Under the pieces are notes generated by a model. The model was not told where the DNA came from. It ran no database searches and was given only the letters and a program-made list of their open reading frames with translations. Below are positions 1-7,777 of a stretch of DNA of 64,000 bases, one piece after another; position 1 is the stretch's first letter; each line of letters begins with the position of its first letter. Made by a program: the position numbers and the translations under genes. This stretch comes from Microbacterium aurum. Lineage in GTDB: Bacteria; Actinomycetota; Actinomycetes; Actinomycetales; Microbacteriaceae. Location: contig NZ_JAFBCQ010000001.1 in the NCBI RefSeq assembly GCF_016907815.1, positions 186,001 through 250,000 on the forward strand. Reading direction: 5' to 3'.

Positions 1-663
1 GGTCGCCTCGTTGGCGCGCATTCCGGTGTAGACGAGGCCGGCGACATACCGACGGTAGTGCGCGTCCTCTACGGATGCGAGAAGAAGCTGCACTTCTGAA
101 GCGGTCAGCGCCCGAGATCGAAGACTCGACGACGACTCGACTCTCGGTCGGCGGGCAAGCCGCGCCTGATTGAGTGGGACGATTCGCGCTCTCACCGCTC
201 CGTCGAGGAGCCGGCTGAGGACAGACAAGGCGTCGATCCGGGTCGAGGTGTTCCCGGACCACTCCGACATCGCTTCCTCGATCACGCCGGCGGTGAGCTT
301 CTCGAGCTTGACGTGGCCCAGCCACGGCTTCACCCTGAGGCGCCACCCTCGCTCGTACGCACGCGCGGTCGATGGGCGGACGCTACCCGCGATCACGGGC
401 CAGTGCTTCGCGTGCCAATCGGTCAGAGTCGTGCTGCCCTCCGGGAATCGGCGTGCGAGCGTCTCAGATCTCAGCTTCTTGGCCTCGGCGAGTGTCTCGA
501 CGTAGAAGCTGCGCTCGCGCCACTCGCCGTTCTGGCCGACGGCCCAGACGCGCACCTGATACTTGCCGCGGTCGGCACGGAAGCGCACGCCCTCAGGCAG
601 CTGACGACGCGTCTTCGGGTCGATCCGGGCACGCCGCGGCTCTTCAGGCGACACGAGTGCCAC
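1..663 (-). CDS. int: Tyrosine-type site-specific integrase (partial, C-terminus outside window)
   Basis: This gene encodes the AICE integrase that inserts and excises the element at its att site. The visible 221 residues comprise a Lys/Arg-rich N-terminal arm, a core-binding domain (about residues 60-150) and the start of the catalytic domain. The last visible residues, YTGMRANEAT, carry the first catalytic Arg of the tyrosine recombinase fold; the His-x-x-Arg and Tyr motifs would lie beyond base 1. The GTG start at 663 lies inside the xis reading frame, so the two genes overlap by 20 bp. A second GTG at 654 is also possible. The family assignment is secure from the TGMR-x-x-E motif and the xis/rep context, but the full length is unknown. 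Confidence 0.9.
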   Translation of the reverse strand, partial: MALVSPEEPRRARIDPKTRRQLPEGVRFRADRGKYQVRVWAVGQNGEWRERSFYVETLAEAKKLRSETLARRFPEGSTTLTDWHAKHWPVIAGSVRPSTARAYERGWRLRVKPWLGHVKLEKLTAGVIEEAMSEWSGNTSTRIDALSVLSRLLDGAVRARIVPLNQARLARRPRVESSSSLRSRALTASEVQLLLASVEDAHYRRYVAGLVYTGMRANEAT

Positions 664-877
664 CCGCTTGCAGGAACGCGTGGACGGTAGCCGAACGCCA
701 CAGCATGTGCTTGCCCATGTGTGCGTCGGGGAACGGGAACCGGTTCTGCCGGCGCAAGCTGTCGAAGGTGGACAACGGTACGCGGCACAGCGCGGCAGCC
801 TCCCGGCGCGTGAGGTAGTCGAGCGCCTCGGTGTCAGCGTTCGCGGGCTCGATCTCGAGCTGATCGTGGATGGTCAT
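644..877 (-). CDS. xis: Excisionase, MerR/HTH_17-like DNA-binding protein
   Basis: A 77-residue small basic protein with a winged helix-turn-helix of the excisionase type: the segment LTRREAAALCRVPLSTFDSL is the HTH and WRSATVHAFL the typical end of the wing. Known family members bind att sites and direct the integrase towards excision. The ATG at 877 was chosen because GAAAGGAG lies just upstream of it and because it overlaps the rep stop codon as ATGA. Longer in-frame starts upstream would lie inside rep and have no such signal. The gene sits between rep and int, the usual AICE order. Confidence 0.88.
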   Translation of the reverse strand: MTIHDQLEIEPANADTEALDYLTRREAAALCRVPLSTFDSLRRQNRFPFPDAHMGKHMLWRSATVHAFLQAGGTRVA

Positions 878-2241
878 GATGTACTCCTTTCGGTGGGTTG
901 GATTCTGCGATCTCGGGTGCGGTCTTCTCTCCACTGACGTGCCGCGTCGGCGGCCCCCGTCGCGAGGGCTCGGTCACCCTCGTTGAGCCAGCCCATGCCG
1001 GCATACGCCCACGAGCCGATGACGAGGATGCTGTCTTCTTGGAGGTCGTCCATCGGCGCGGCCCTCTCCAAGAGGCGACGGACTCGCCATGCACGGCGAG
1101 CGCCGCGAAGCGAGCCGAGGGTGACGGAGTAGCGCCGCGACTTCGTGGAGAAGTGCCCGCGGAAGCCGAGCATCCCGTCCCAGCGGTGCAGCTGACCGAA
1201 TGCTCCGTCGGGATCGACGTCAGCTGCCAACTCCCGAACCGTGGACTTGATGCGCGCGATGTGCTCGCGACCGCCGCCAGTGGGTTCTAGTTCCTCCGTC
1301 GCTTTGGTCGCGTACTTCGCGATGTAGGCGGCAACGGCGCGATCCGAGAGGGAGCCGTCGAGTCCTTCGCGTCGCACGATGTCCCGCACATCGAACTGGC
1401 GCCCCCAGGTGAGGAGTCGTCGCTCGCGCTCCCCCGGGAGTGGCTCCGCGAGAGTCGACGTTCGATTAACAGCAGCACGGATCGCGACCGTGAGGTGGTC
1501 GACCGTGACGGTCGCCGGTGGTGCCGGGTATGAACGGTCGAGGTCGACGCCGTCGAGACGGATGATCGCGTGGAAGTGCACGATTCCGCGGCGTTGGAAC
1601 TCGGCGACCTTCGCGAACTGGACTTTGACGATGCAGGATGCGGCCCGCTGGGTCATGCCCATGCTGCGTGCCAGTTCGCGGCGAAGCCGGATCGTGAACC
1701 TGCGCCACAGCTCTGGCGCGTAGTACTGCCATACGACGTGGCCGCGATAGTCGTAGCACTCGGGGCAAACGGCGTCACCGAGGCATCCGTCGCCGGCGTC
1801 ATGCCCGCAGCGGCAGGCGAGAGGCACGCCGTGCGCACAACGGCCAGAGCGCCGGCCCTTGGTCATCGAATGGACCGCACCAAAGGACGGCGCCGTCAGC
1901 GTAAGGAAGACCATGGGATGCTCGGCGACGTCCTCGGGAACGTCCTTCATCCCTCCCGCGGCGCCGGCCATGATCATGTGCCAGGTGTCGCCCTTGTACT
2001 CATGACTGCAGGACGCACAGCGCGTGGCACGGCGGTTGCCGCAACGGGTGAACGTCAGTCCATCGGGCTCGCTCGCTGAGGCGTACTGGCCGAGCACCTC
2101 GCCCGTGTCCTGACGGAGGGTCGTCGACGCGCCGACGAGGCGTACCGGGTTGTGGCAGAAGCCCGTAGACGCGGCGCCCCGCATCCATCGGTCGAACTCC
2201 GGGCTGCGCAGCCGTCGAGCCGCCGCCTCGGCGTAGGTCAT
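874..2241 (-). CDS. Replication initiator, RepSA-like HUH endonuclease
   Basis: A 455-residue rolling-circle-type initiator. Visible motifs in order are FLTLTAP (about 112-118, motif 1), a Cys-rich zinc-binding stretch (about residues 67-78 and 135-162), the HUH metal motif VHFHAI (221-226) and a Tyr motif YIAKY (306-310) giving two candidate nicking tyrosines. This layout matches the RepSA group of actinobacterial integrative elements, which replicate the excised circle. The start at 2241 is preferred because it forms an ATGA overlap with the upstream lipoprotein gene, and the stop likewise overlaps xis. The family assignment is firm; the origin it nicks was not identified. Confidence 0.87.
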   Translation of the reverse strand: MTYAEAAARRLRSPEFDRWMRGAASTGFCHNPVRLVGASTTLRQDTGEVLGQYASASEPDGLTFTRCGNRRATRCASCSHEYKGDTWHMIMAGAAGGMKDVPEDVAEHPMVFLTLTAPSFGAVHSMTKGRRSGRCAHGVPLACRCGHDAGDGCLGDAVCPECYDYRGHVVWQYYAPELWRRFTIRLRRELARSMGMTQRAASCIVKVQFAKVAEFQRRGIVHFHAIIRLDGVDLDRSYPAPPATVTVDHLTVAIRAAVNRTSTLAEPLPGERERRLLTWGRQFDVRDIVRREGLDGSLSDRAVAAYIAKYATKATEELEPTGGGREHIARIKSTVRELAADVDPDGAFGQLHRWDGMLGFRGHFSTKSRRYSVTLGSLRGARRAWRVRRLLERAAPMDDLQEDSILVIGSWAYAGMGWLNEGDRALATGAADAARQWREDRTRDRRIQPTERSTS

Positions 2242-2630
2242 GACACCCTCTGGACGGTAACGCAGGCGAACACGTCGACCTGGCCGAGTTCGTCGTACCG
2301 CCACGCGAACTGGCAGACGTCGCTTGGCTGAGAGCGCGCCGCGCGGAGTTCCGTCCAGCGGACGATGTCGGCGAGATCGCACGCGTCGCTCGCGACGTAC
2401 CGAGTTCGAGGCAGATCATCCGCGGAGAGGAACGTGACGGTCGGGACATAGCCGGCCTCATACCGCGCCAGACCGGGATCCCACTCCAACGTCAGATTGC
2501 AGCTGGCCGCTGCGGCGTCGGGCCGCGCAGACTGGCTCCCCACAGCGCCTCCGGTCGACGCGGCGGTGCACGCGGTGAGCGAGGTGAGTGCGACCGTGAC
2601 GATGGCCGCGGTAACGGTTCGAGCGTTCAT
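2238..2630 (-). CDS. Small putative lipoprotein of the AICE operon
   Basis: A 130-residue protein with a signal sequence (residues 1-20) ending in the lipobox LTAC, so Cys21 should be lipidated and the protein anchored outside the membrane. The mature part contains Cys residues that could form disulfides and no domain that I recognise. It overlaps the FtsK-like gene (ATGA at its start) and rep (ATGA at its stop), so it is translated with the transfer genes. It may serve conjugation at the cell surface or exclusion, but that is inference from position only. Confidence 0.75.
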   Translation of the reverse strand: MNARTVTAAIVTVALTSLTACTAASTGGAVGSQSARPDAAAASCNLTLEWDPGLARYEAGYVPTVTFLSADDLPRTRYVASDACDLADIVRWTELRAARSQPSDVCQFAWRYDELGQVDVFACVTVQRVS

Positions 2631-4036
2631 GACGTTGCTTCCTTTCTTGTAGTGCGCCGCGGGCGGCGCGGGGTCGATGCTCGAGACGGGGCTTCTTCCG
2701 GGGCTGCGGGTACGGTCACCGCGATGTGACGAGGTGCCGCGTAGCGGCTTGCGGCATCCCGGATCATCTGGTCACTCACGAGGCCGGCACGGACGCGGAC
2801 GGGCATCCCGCCCTCATCGGGTAGGACGTAGGCCACACCGGGCGTCGACGCAGTGATCGCATGACAGGCGGCCCCGTTGGCAACCGACCCCTCCCCGAGC
2901 ACCATCGCTGTCTCAATCGCGTCCCGAAGGCGAAGCGCGACTGTCTGAGTGAAGAGTCCTCGAGAAGGGATCGTCTCCTTCCGAGGATCCTGGAGGCAGG
3001 CGAACACCGTGTAACCGACAGCACGGCCCTGTGATGCGAGCGTTGCGATGGCAGAGTTCGCGCGCCGAAGCATCTCGCGATCTGTCTCGTAGGCGGTGAG
3101 TGCCGCGAGCTCGTCGATGAGCACCACAATGTGTGGCGAGTCCGACGTCGCGACGTGCTGACGCGTCGTCCCTGCCAGCGCCCGGGCGCGCTCCTGCATC
3201 GCGCTGACCGCTTCTTCGAGTAGCTGAACGGATGTCGGGGCGTCGGTCGCAAATCGGGTGAGGAGATCACGACCCATCGCCAGCTCCATCCCTCCTTTGC
3301 GGTCGATGCCGTGCACCTCGACCAGCCCACGATGGATGGGGTCGGCGAGCCCAAGGAGCAGTCCCCAGACAAGGGAAGCTTTGCCGCTTCCCGACGAGCC
3401 GGCGACGAGGGTGTGCGGGCCCAGTCGCAGACGCCAGGATTGCCCGTCGCCGGTGCGGCCCATGAGAACACTGCGGCCATCCCAGCTCGCGCCGGGCGTG
3501 AGGGAGAACGGTTCCGCGAGCGGGTCGGCATAGTCGAGGCGCAACGTGAGCGCGTCGATACGGGTGCCGGTGACCGTCGCTCTGAGCGCTCCGAAAGCCT
3601 CAGCGATGAGAGACGCCTGGGCGACGAGGTGGTCACGGCCAAGGCCGACCGGAAGCCGCACCGTCAACGCACATGTGGACCCCTGCCAGGCCGTCGGGCT
3701 GATGCCGGCTACGGCAACGGCTCCGCCATCTGAACGCACCGTGAGGCCGAGATGCTGCGCGACCGACGGCCACGAGTCGGCGATATGACGGTCGACCGCG
3801 CGTTGCCATCGCTGAGTCGAAGTCGACGGCAGATGACGTGCGAGGCGCACCGTGTCGACGACGATCCCACCGACCAGCAGGAGGACCAGCCAATCAGCGA
3901 CGGAGGGGTTCTGAAGAGCAACCGCCAGCGTCATCGCAGCGAACGGCACCACGAGGAGCCCCATCCACCACCAACGCTTGAGAATGAGGCCACCCAGCTC
4001 CATCCAGGTGAGCGGGACGCGATTGGTCGACATCAC
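2627..4036 (-). CDS. FtsK/SpoIIIE-type DNA translocase, TraSA-like conjugation protein
   Basis: A 469-residue protein with two N-terminal membrane segments (about 24-42 and 48-66), followed by an FtsK-type motor domain. The Walker A motif is GSSGSGKAS (213-221) and the Walker B motif is IVVLIDE (303-309). In AICEs a single protein of this type moves double-stranded DNA between mycelial or neighbouring cells, without a relaxosome or type IV secretion apparatus. The C-terminal tail is rich in Arg/Pro/Thr and probably disordered. ATGA overlaps join it to the Pra-like gene upstream and the lipoprotein downstream. The assignment to the FtsK/TraSA group is secure; conjugation function is inferred from context. 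Confidence 0.88.
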   Translation of the reverse strand: MMSTNRVPLTWMELGGLILKRWWWMGLLVVPFAAMTLAVALQNPSVADWLVLLLVGGIVVDTVRLARHLPSTSTQRWQRAVDRHIADSWPSVAQHLGLTVRSDGGAVAVAGISPTAWQGSTCALTVRLPVGLGRDHLVAQASLIAEAFGALRATVTGTRIDALTLRLDYADPLAEPFSLTPGASWDGRSVLMGRTGDGQSWRLRLGPHTLVAGSSGSGKASLVWGLLLGLADPIHRGLVEVHGIDRKGGMELAMGRDLLTRFATDAPTSVQLLEEAVSAMQERARALAGTTRQHVATSDSPHIVVLIDELAALTAYETDREMLRRANSAIATLASQGRAVGYTVFACLQDPRKETIPSRGLFTQTVALRLRDAIETAMVLGEGSVANGAACHAITASTPGVAYVLPDEGGMPVRVRAGLVSDQMIRDAASRYAAPRHIAVTVPAAPEEAPSRASTPRRPRRTTRKEATS

Positions 4037-4431
4037 TCGGCCCCGCGGGACTTGGCAGCCGGCTTCATCTCTGTTGCGCGGAGCGAGTACGCGACGCGGG
4101 GCCGACCAGCTCCCTCCTTGACGTAGGGGATCACGGACAGGCCCTCGAAGTAGACCGGCCGGAACGGTAGCCCGTTTGCCTCGGGCGGCAGAACCGGCTC
4201 CGAGATGCTCGCGATCTTGACGGTGACCTCGCCTTGGCCCTTCTTCGCATCCGGGTCGGCGTCGATCACCCGGACCTGCCAGAGCGGATGACCCGAGTTC
4301 TTGTCGAGATCCTGTCCCTGCCTCTCGCCGTCATCCGACCACTTGACGACGGGCTCGACCGAGCCGACCGCGAACGCTCCGCGCGGGAAGTACGCCTCGA
4401 AGCTCACCGGGATTGCTGTCTGAAGTGCCAT
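4033..4431 (-). CDS. Pra-like plasmid replication/integration/excision activator
   Basis: A 132-residue soluble protein resembling the actinobacterial family annotated as replication, integration and excision activator (Pra of pSAM2-type elements). Characteristic segments are FPRGAFAVGSVEPV near the N-terminus, LWQVRVIDAD and VTVKIAS in the middle, and PFRPVYFEGLSVIPYV near the C-terminus. The ATG at 4431 is preceded by AGGAG at a normal distance, so longer frames upstream are rejected. It is the first gene of the AICE operon and overlaps the FtsK-like gene by ATGA. In pSAM2 such a protein activates the rep-xis-int genes; the same role here is inference. Confidence 0.8.
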   Translation of the reverse strand: MALQTAIPVSFEAYFPRGAFAVGSVEPVVKWSDDGERQGQDLDKNSGHPLWQVRVIDADPDAKKGQGEVTVKIASISEPVLPPEANGLPFRPVYFEGLSVIPYVKEGAGRPRVAYSLRATEMKPAAKSRGAE

Positions 4432-4652
4432 TGCCAACTCCTGTGTCCTGGCCCGGTGGATCCGGGCGATGACATCAGGTTCCGGCGCGGCCACGACACG
4501 ATCAGGGTCTCGTCGGGGCAACGAGCACCCGCTGCGGCCATCAAAGAACCAGGATCTGTTGGTGCAACCGCGGATTCCCGCGGTTCGAAAGCCTGAGAAC
4601 GTGCGGTAGTCCACTCCGCTGCGACGCGGGTGCTTCCGATTAGCGAAGAGAC

Positions 4653-4671
4653 AATCGACCGATAGTCGATT
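4653..4671. promoter_or_regulatory. Perfect palindrome upstream of the AICE operon (candidate operator)
   Basis: AATCGAC and GTCGATT form perfect 7-bp arms around the 5-bp centre CGATA, about 220 bp upstream of the Pra-like gene start. AICE operons are commonly repressed by GntR-type KorSA proteins, but no such regulator lies in the window, so the binding protein is unknown. The rest of 4432-4960 has no convincing gene; it holds this palindrome and the longer inverted repeat listed next. Confidence 0.4.
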
Positions 4672-4842
4672 CCGTCATCGCGATTCAGGTAACCGGTAGC
4701 AGTATCGGGATTGGTGCGCGTGGCGTCACAATGATCGCGTCGCTAGAGGCCCTCAACGTCGAGCCGCACGTTGGCGAGGGCATCCGCGGCGCCGAGCTGT
4801 GAGAACTTTCTTTACTCGTTCAAGGCCGGCCTCCGGCCGGCG

Positions 4843-4930
4843 CGTGACTGCCGGGCGCCCGCTCTGCGGTGCGTCCGGTCCTCGCTTCGCTCCGGTCCGG
4901 GCGCTCCTCGGCGTTCGCGCGGCAGTCACG
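4843..4930. repeat. Long inverted repeat between AICE backbone and restriction cargo
   Basis: CGTGACTGCC (4843-4852) and GGCAGTCACG (4921-4930) are perfect 10-bp arms around a GC-rich 68-bp centre that itself contains smaller palindromes. A separate short palindrome, GGCCGGCCTCCGGCCGG, lies just to the left. The structure starts about 30 bp beyond the stop codon of the NgoFVII-like gene. It could be a transcription terminator for that gene, a remnant of a mobile element end, or part of a transfer or replication site; the sequence does not decide. Confidence 0.5.
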
Positions 4931-4960
4931 ACGTAGGAAGTCAGTCGTGGCCCGGCGCGA

Positions 4961-6025
4961 CTACAGGTTGTAGAACTCCGCGCCCCGAGCATCGTGCTCC
5001 GGCGAGTAGTCCATGATGTAGGTCGGCTCCTCATCCCCGTCGTCAACGCGGTAGAACACCACAAAGCGAGATCCGAAGTTGGACAGATCGATCGGGCCCA
5101 CTGGCGCCCCGTTCGCGACGCCGAGTCGCATACGGAAGTACTCACCGATGAACGCGTTGTTCTGAGGAGTCTCCAGAGCTTTGCTGTTGTCCTGCGCGAC
5201 CGTCATCAGGAACTGCTTATTGTCGGTCGTGCTGACTCGGAAGACGACTCCCTTTGGCGGGAAGAAGTCCATCCGACGGACCTGCGCGGGCACTGGGATA
5301 TACGCCTGATTGGGTTCGCGGTTGTACTCCGGCCGCTGCCCCCAATTCAGTCCGCTGCGCCGATGGACCTCACCCCGCTTCGTTTCGGGACTCGCTCGGA
5401 GCGCGACGAGCGGAAGCACGACGGACTCCCTCTCGATTTCGTCTGGCTCCTGTGCCCCTTCGGACGACGCAATTGAGATCGATGTCGGAAGCGGCCGATT
5501 GTGAATAGCGATCTCGTTCTCGACTTCAGGATGATCGATCGACAGCGACTGCGACTCGATCTCATCGAAGTAGCGAAGCGCCGATTCGACATCAGTCGGA
5601 ATCATGATCTCGTGGTGACGACCCGCTCGGAAGCCGACGCCGAAGCCGTTCTGTGTGAAATTGGCGGATCCCATCCAGGCATCGAGCGGGTCGCGACCCC
5701 TCATCCAGACAAAGAGCTTGGAGTGCACGCTAACCCCGCCAGTGACGTACTGCACGCCCAGTCGCCCCGATCCGTCGGGCGGCGCGGCCTGAACGCTGAG
5801 GAACCCCTGATGCGTGTCGAGGGTGACGCCCTCGTAACCAGTCATGCCGACCACCAATCGGATGGTGATCTCCCGGCCTCGGTCACGGGCGGCCAACAGC
5901 AACCGCGTGCACATCTCCGGAGAGGCATAACCCGAAACGATGCGGATCTCGTCAGCACCCGCATCGATGTAACGGGCGAGCACCGTGTCGAACAGTTGAC
6001 CGGAATGAAGCGCGGATCCTCCCAC
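4961..6025 (-). CDS. NgoFVII-like type II restriction endonuclease, PLD-type nuclease fold
   Basis: A 354-residue protein matching the RE_NgoFVII family, restriction enzymes with a phospholipase-D fold. The single HKD-like half-motif is visible as VHSKLFVW (His101, Lys103) followed by AWMGSANFTQN (about 116-126). Such enzymes cut double-stranded DNA without metal and act as dimers, one HKD half from each subunit. The gene begins 9 bp after the stop codon of the C5 methylase gene, forming a methylase-endonuclease operon as expected for a type II system. The recognition site cannot be read from the sequence; characterised relatives are specific for GC-rich sites. Confidence 0.82.
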   Translation of the reverse strand: MGGSALHSGQLFDTVLARYIDAGADEIRIVSGYASPEMCTRLLLAARDRGREITIRLVVGMTGYEGVTLDTHQGFLSVQAAPPDGSGRLGVQYVTGGVSVHSKLFVWMRGRDPLDAWMGSANFTQNGFGVGFRAGRHHEIMIPTDVESALRYFDEIESQSLSIDHPEVENEIAIHNRPLPTSISIASSEGAQEPDEIERESVVLPLVALRASPETKRGEVHRRSGLNWGQRPEYNREPNQAYIPVPAQVRRMDFFPPKGVVFRVSTTDNKQFLMTVAQDNSKALETPQNNAFIGEYFRMRLGVANGAPVGPIDLSNFGSRFVVFYRVDDGDEEPTYIMDYSPEHDARGAEFYNL

Positions 6026-6034
6026 GCCTCGACC

Positions 6035-7165
6035 TTAGGCCGTGGCGCCCCTCAGCCGCTCCTCCTCAACGCGACGAGCCGGCACGATGTGCTGCAGGTT
6101 GGGCTCGATCCCCTCGTAAGGGATACGCGCGAACGTACGTAGGACCGCCTCGAACACGATTCGCGCGCCCTCGACCGGAACCGCCATCCCGATCTGCTTA
6201 CGCACGCTCTCCTTGCCGCCCTTGAACTCGAACGTGTCAGGGAACGTCTGAATACGAGCACGTTCGCGATTCGTCAACGCGCGGTGCTCCTCCCAGTGGT
6301 AGACATGCGTCCCACCGCCACCTGATCCCGTGATCGTGTAGGACGGCTTCTTCGCCTCGAGCCTCTTGTAGATCTGGCTGATCTTGGCACCACCAACGTT
6401 GAGCTGGAGCTCCGCGGGAATGTCGGCCGTGAATGCATTCTGACCGGGAAGGATGTGCTTGAGTCGTCTGACGACGTCGTCGCTCTGCTTCGTGCGCTCC
6501 TGGTTCTCGGCCCACCCCGGAATTCCGGCGAGCGCGGTCTCCACAGAGTTGTCCGCATCGCGATACGGCTCAGGCGAAGGCACCGTGAACTCGAGATCGA
6601 TATCGTCTCGGATACCGACGATGAGGATGCGATGCCGGCGCTGAGGAATCCCGTACTCCTCGAACTTGTAGAGGTGAGGGTAGAGCTTGTACCCGCCCCG
6701 CTGACCTCCCGCGTGCTGGAGGCGATCGAGAATCATCTCGAACGCCATACCGTCGTTCGAGTTCCTCAGCCCGCCCACGTTCTCAGCCACAAACCACTGC
6801 GGGGCATACTCATCAATCACTCGTGCGCCGTACTCATAGAGCGGGCCGAAGGTGCCGTCGATGCCCTTCCGCTCACCGACCACAGAGAAGTCGTTGCAGG
6901 GAAAGCCGAAGGCGAGACCGTCAATCGGACCCAGCTGCTTCTTGATGTCAAGCTTTCGGACGTCCTCGTGGATGACGTTAGCGCCCTGGAAGTTGTGCTT
7001 GTAGGTCGCGCAGGTGTCCTTGTCGTAGTCGGTGGCCCAGGCATGAGCGATGGAGTAACCAGGCACGGACTTGGACGCTTCCCGAGCGCCTGCAGCAATG
7101 CCCCCCGGGCCGCTGAACAGCTCTCCGAGTCGGAAGACGGTCTGGTCGGATTCGATGTCTGCCAC
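6035..7165 (-). CDS. DNA (cytosine-5) methyltransferase
   Basis: A 376-residue C5 methylase. Motif I FSGPGG (17-22) binds S-adenosylmethionine; motif IV GFPC (87-90) carries the catalytic Cys90; motif VI ENV (128-130) and motif VIII QRRHR (175-179) are intact, and the C-terminal motif IX/X region (RARIQTFP, IGMAVPV) is complete. It should protect the host from the adjacent NgoFVII-like nuclease. It precedes that nuclease gene in the same operon and is divergent from vsr, with about 170 bp between the start codons. This resembles self-contained type II systems carried on mobile elements. Confidence 0.9.
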   Translation of the reverse strand: MADIESDQTVFRLGELFSGPGGIAAGAREASKSVPGYSIAHAWATDYDKDTCATYKHNFQGANVIHEDVRKLDIKKQLGPIDGLAFGFPCNDFSVVGERKGIDGTFGPLYEYGARVIDEYAPQWFVAENVGGLRNSNDGMAFEMILDRLQHAGGQRGGYKLYPHLYKFEEYGIPQRRHRILIVGIRDDIDLEFTVPSPEPYRDADNSVETALAGIPGWAENQERTKQSDDVVRRLKHILPGQNAFTADIPAELQLNVGGAKISQIYKRLEAKKPSYTITGSGGGGTHVYHWEEHRALTNRERARIQTFPDTFEFKGGKESVRKQIGMAVPVEGARIVFEAVLRTFARIPYEGIEPNLQHIVPARRVEEERLRGATA

Positions 7166-7336
7166 GCTGTTCGGCCTCTCGGTTGATGCTTCTGGGATGA
7201 GACTAGGCGTCGCATCCCGGAGATAATCGAACCTTACGGCGTGTTGCCGACAATGCTTCCAATGAGTCGTACAAATGTGCTAGTTGGTGTTCGATGGCAT
7301 TGGCCCGTCCGACCCCAATCGCCTAGCATCCAGAAC

Positions 7337-7765
7337 ATGCCCGATTCCTGGGCCTCCAGCGAGCACGCCCGGCTCACCATGCGCGCCAACCGAGCACGCG
7401 ACACGGGCCCAGAGATTGCGGTCCGCTCACTCCTTCACACTCGCGGTCGCCGCTACCGCACGCACTATCGACCCGTGCCGGGGCTGAGACGCACGGCCGA
7501 CATTGCCTTCACGCGCCTCAAGGTTGTGGTCTTCATGGACGGCTGTTTCTGGCACGGTTGTCCACAGCACTTCGTCGCGCCGAAGACCAACTCCGGGTAT
7601 TGGGGTCCGAAGATCGAAGGCAACGTAGCCCGTGACCGCGTGACGGATCGTGCGTTGAGTGACGCCGGATGGACGGTCATGCGATTCTGGGAGCACCAGG
7701 CACCGGACGACGTCGCCGACCAGATTGAGCGTCAGCTTGCGGAACTCCAGGAGGCCATCCCATAG
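7337..7765 (+). CDS. vsr: Very short patch repair endonuclease (Vsr)
   Basis: A 142-residue T:G mismatch endonuclease of the Vsr family. The motifs RANRARDTGPE near the N-terminus, RRTADIAF with Asp55, and FMDGCFWHGCPQH with the zinc-coordinating Cys/His residues (about 69-78) are present. Vsr nicks beside T in T:G mispairs made by deamination of 5-methylcytosine, so it repairs damage created by the neighbouring C5 methylase. The ATG at 7337 gives the usual family N-terminus; upstream in-frame ATGs would add an atypical extension. It is 12 bp from the AlwI-like gene, with which it is probably cotranscribed. Confidence 0.9.
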   Translation: MPDSWASSEHARLTMRANRARDTGPEIAVRSLLHTRGRRYRTHYRPVPGLRRTADIAFTRLKVVVFMDGCFWHGCPQHFVAPKTNSGYWGPKIEGNVARDRVTDRALSDAGWTVMRFWEHQAPDDVADQIERQLAELQEAIP

Positions 7766-7777
7766 CCTCGTAGCAGA

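Noticed and set aside
4432..4960. An extra gene upstream of the Pra-like gene or an oriT.
   Set aside because: No frame has a ribosome site or recognisable product, and FtsK-type transfer needs no nick site of the oriT kind.
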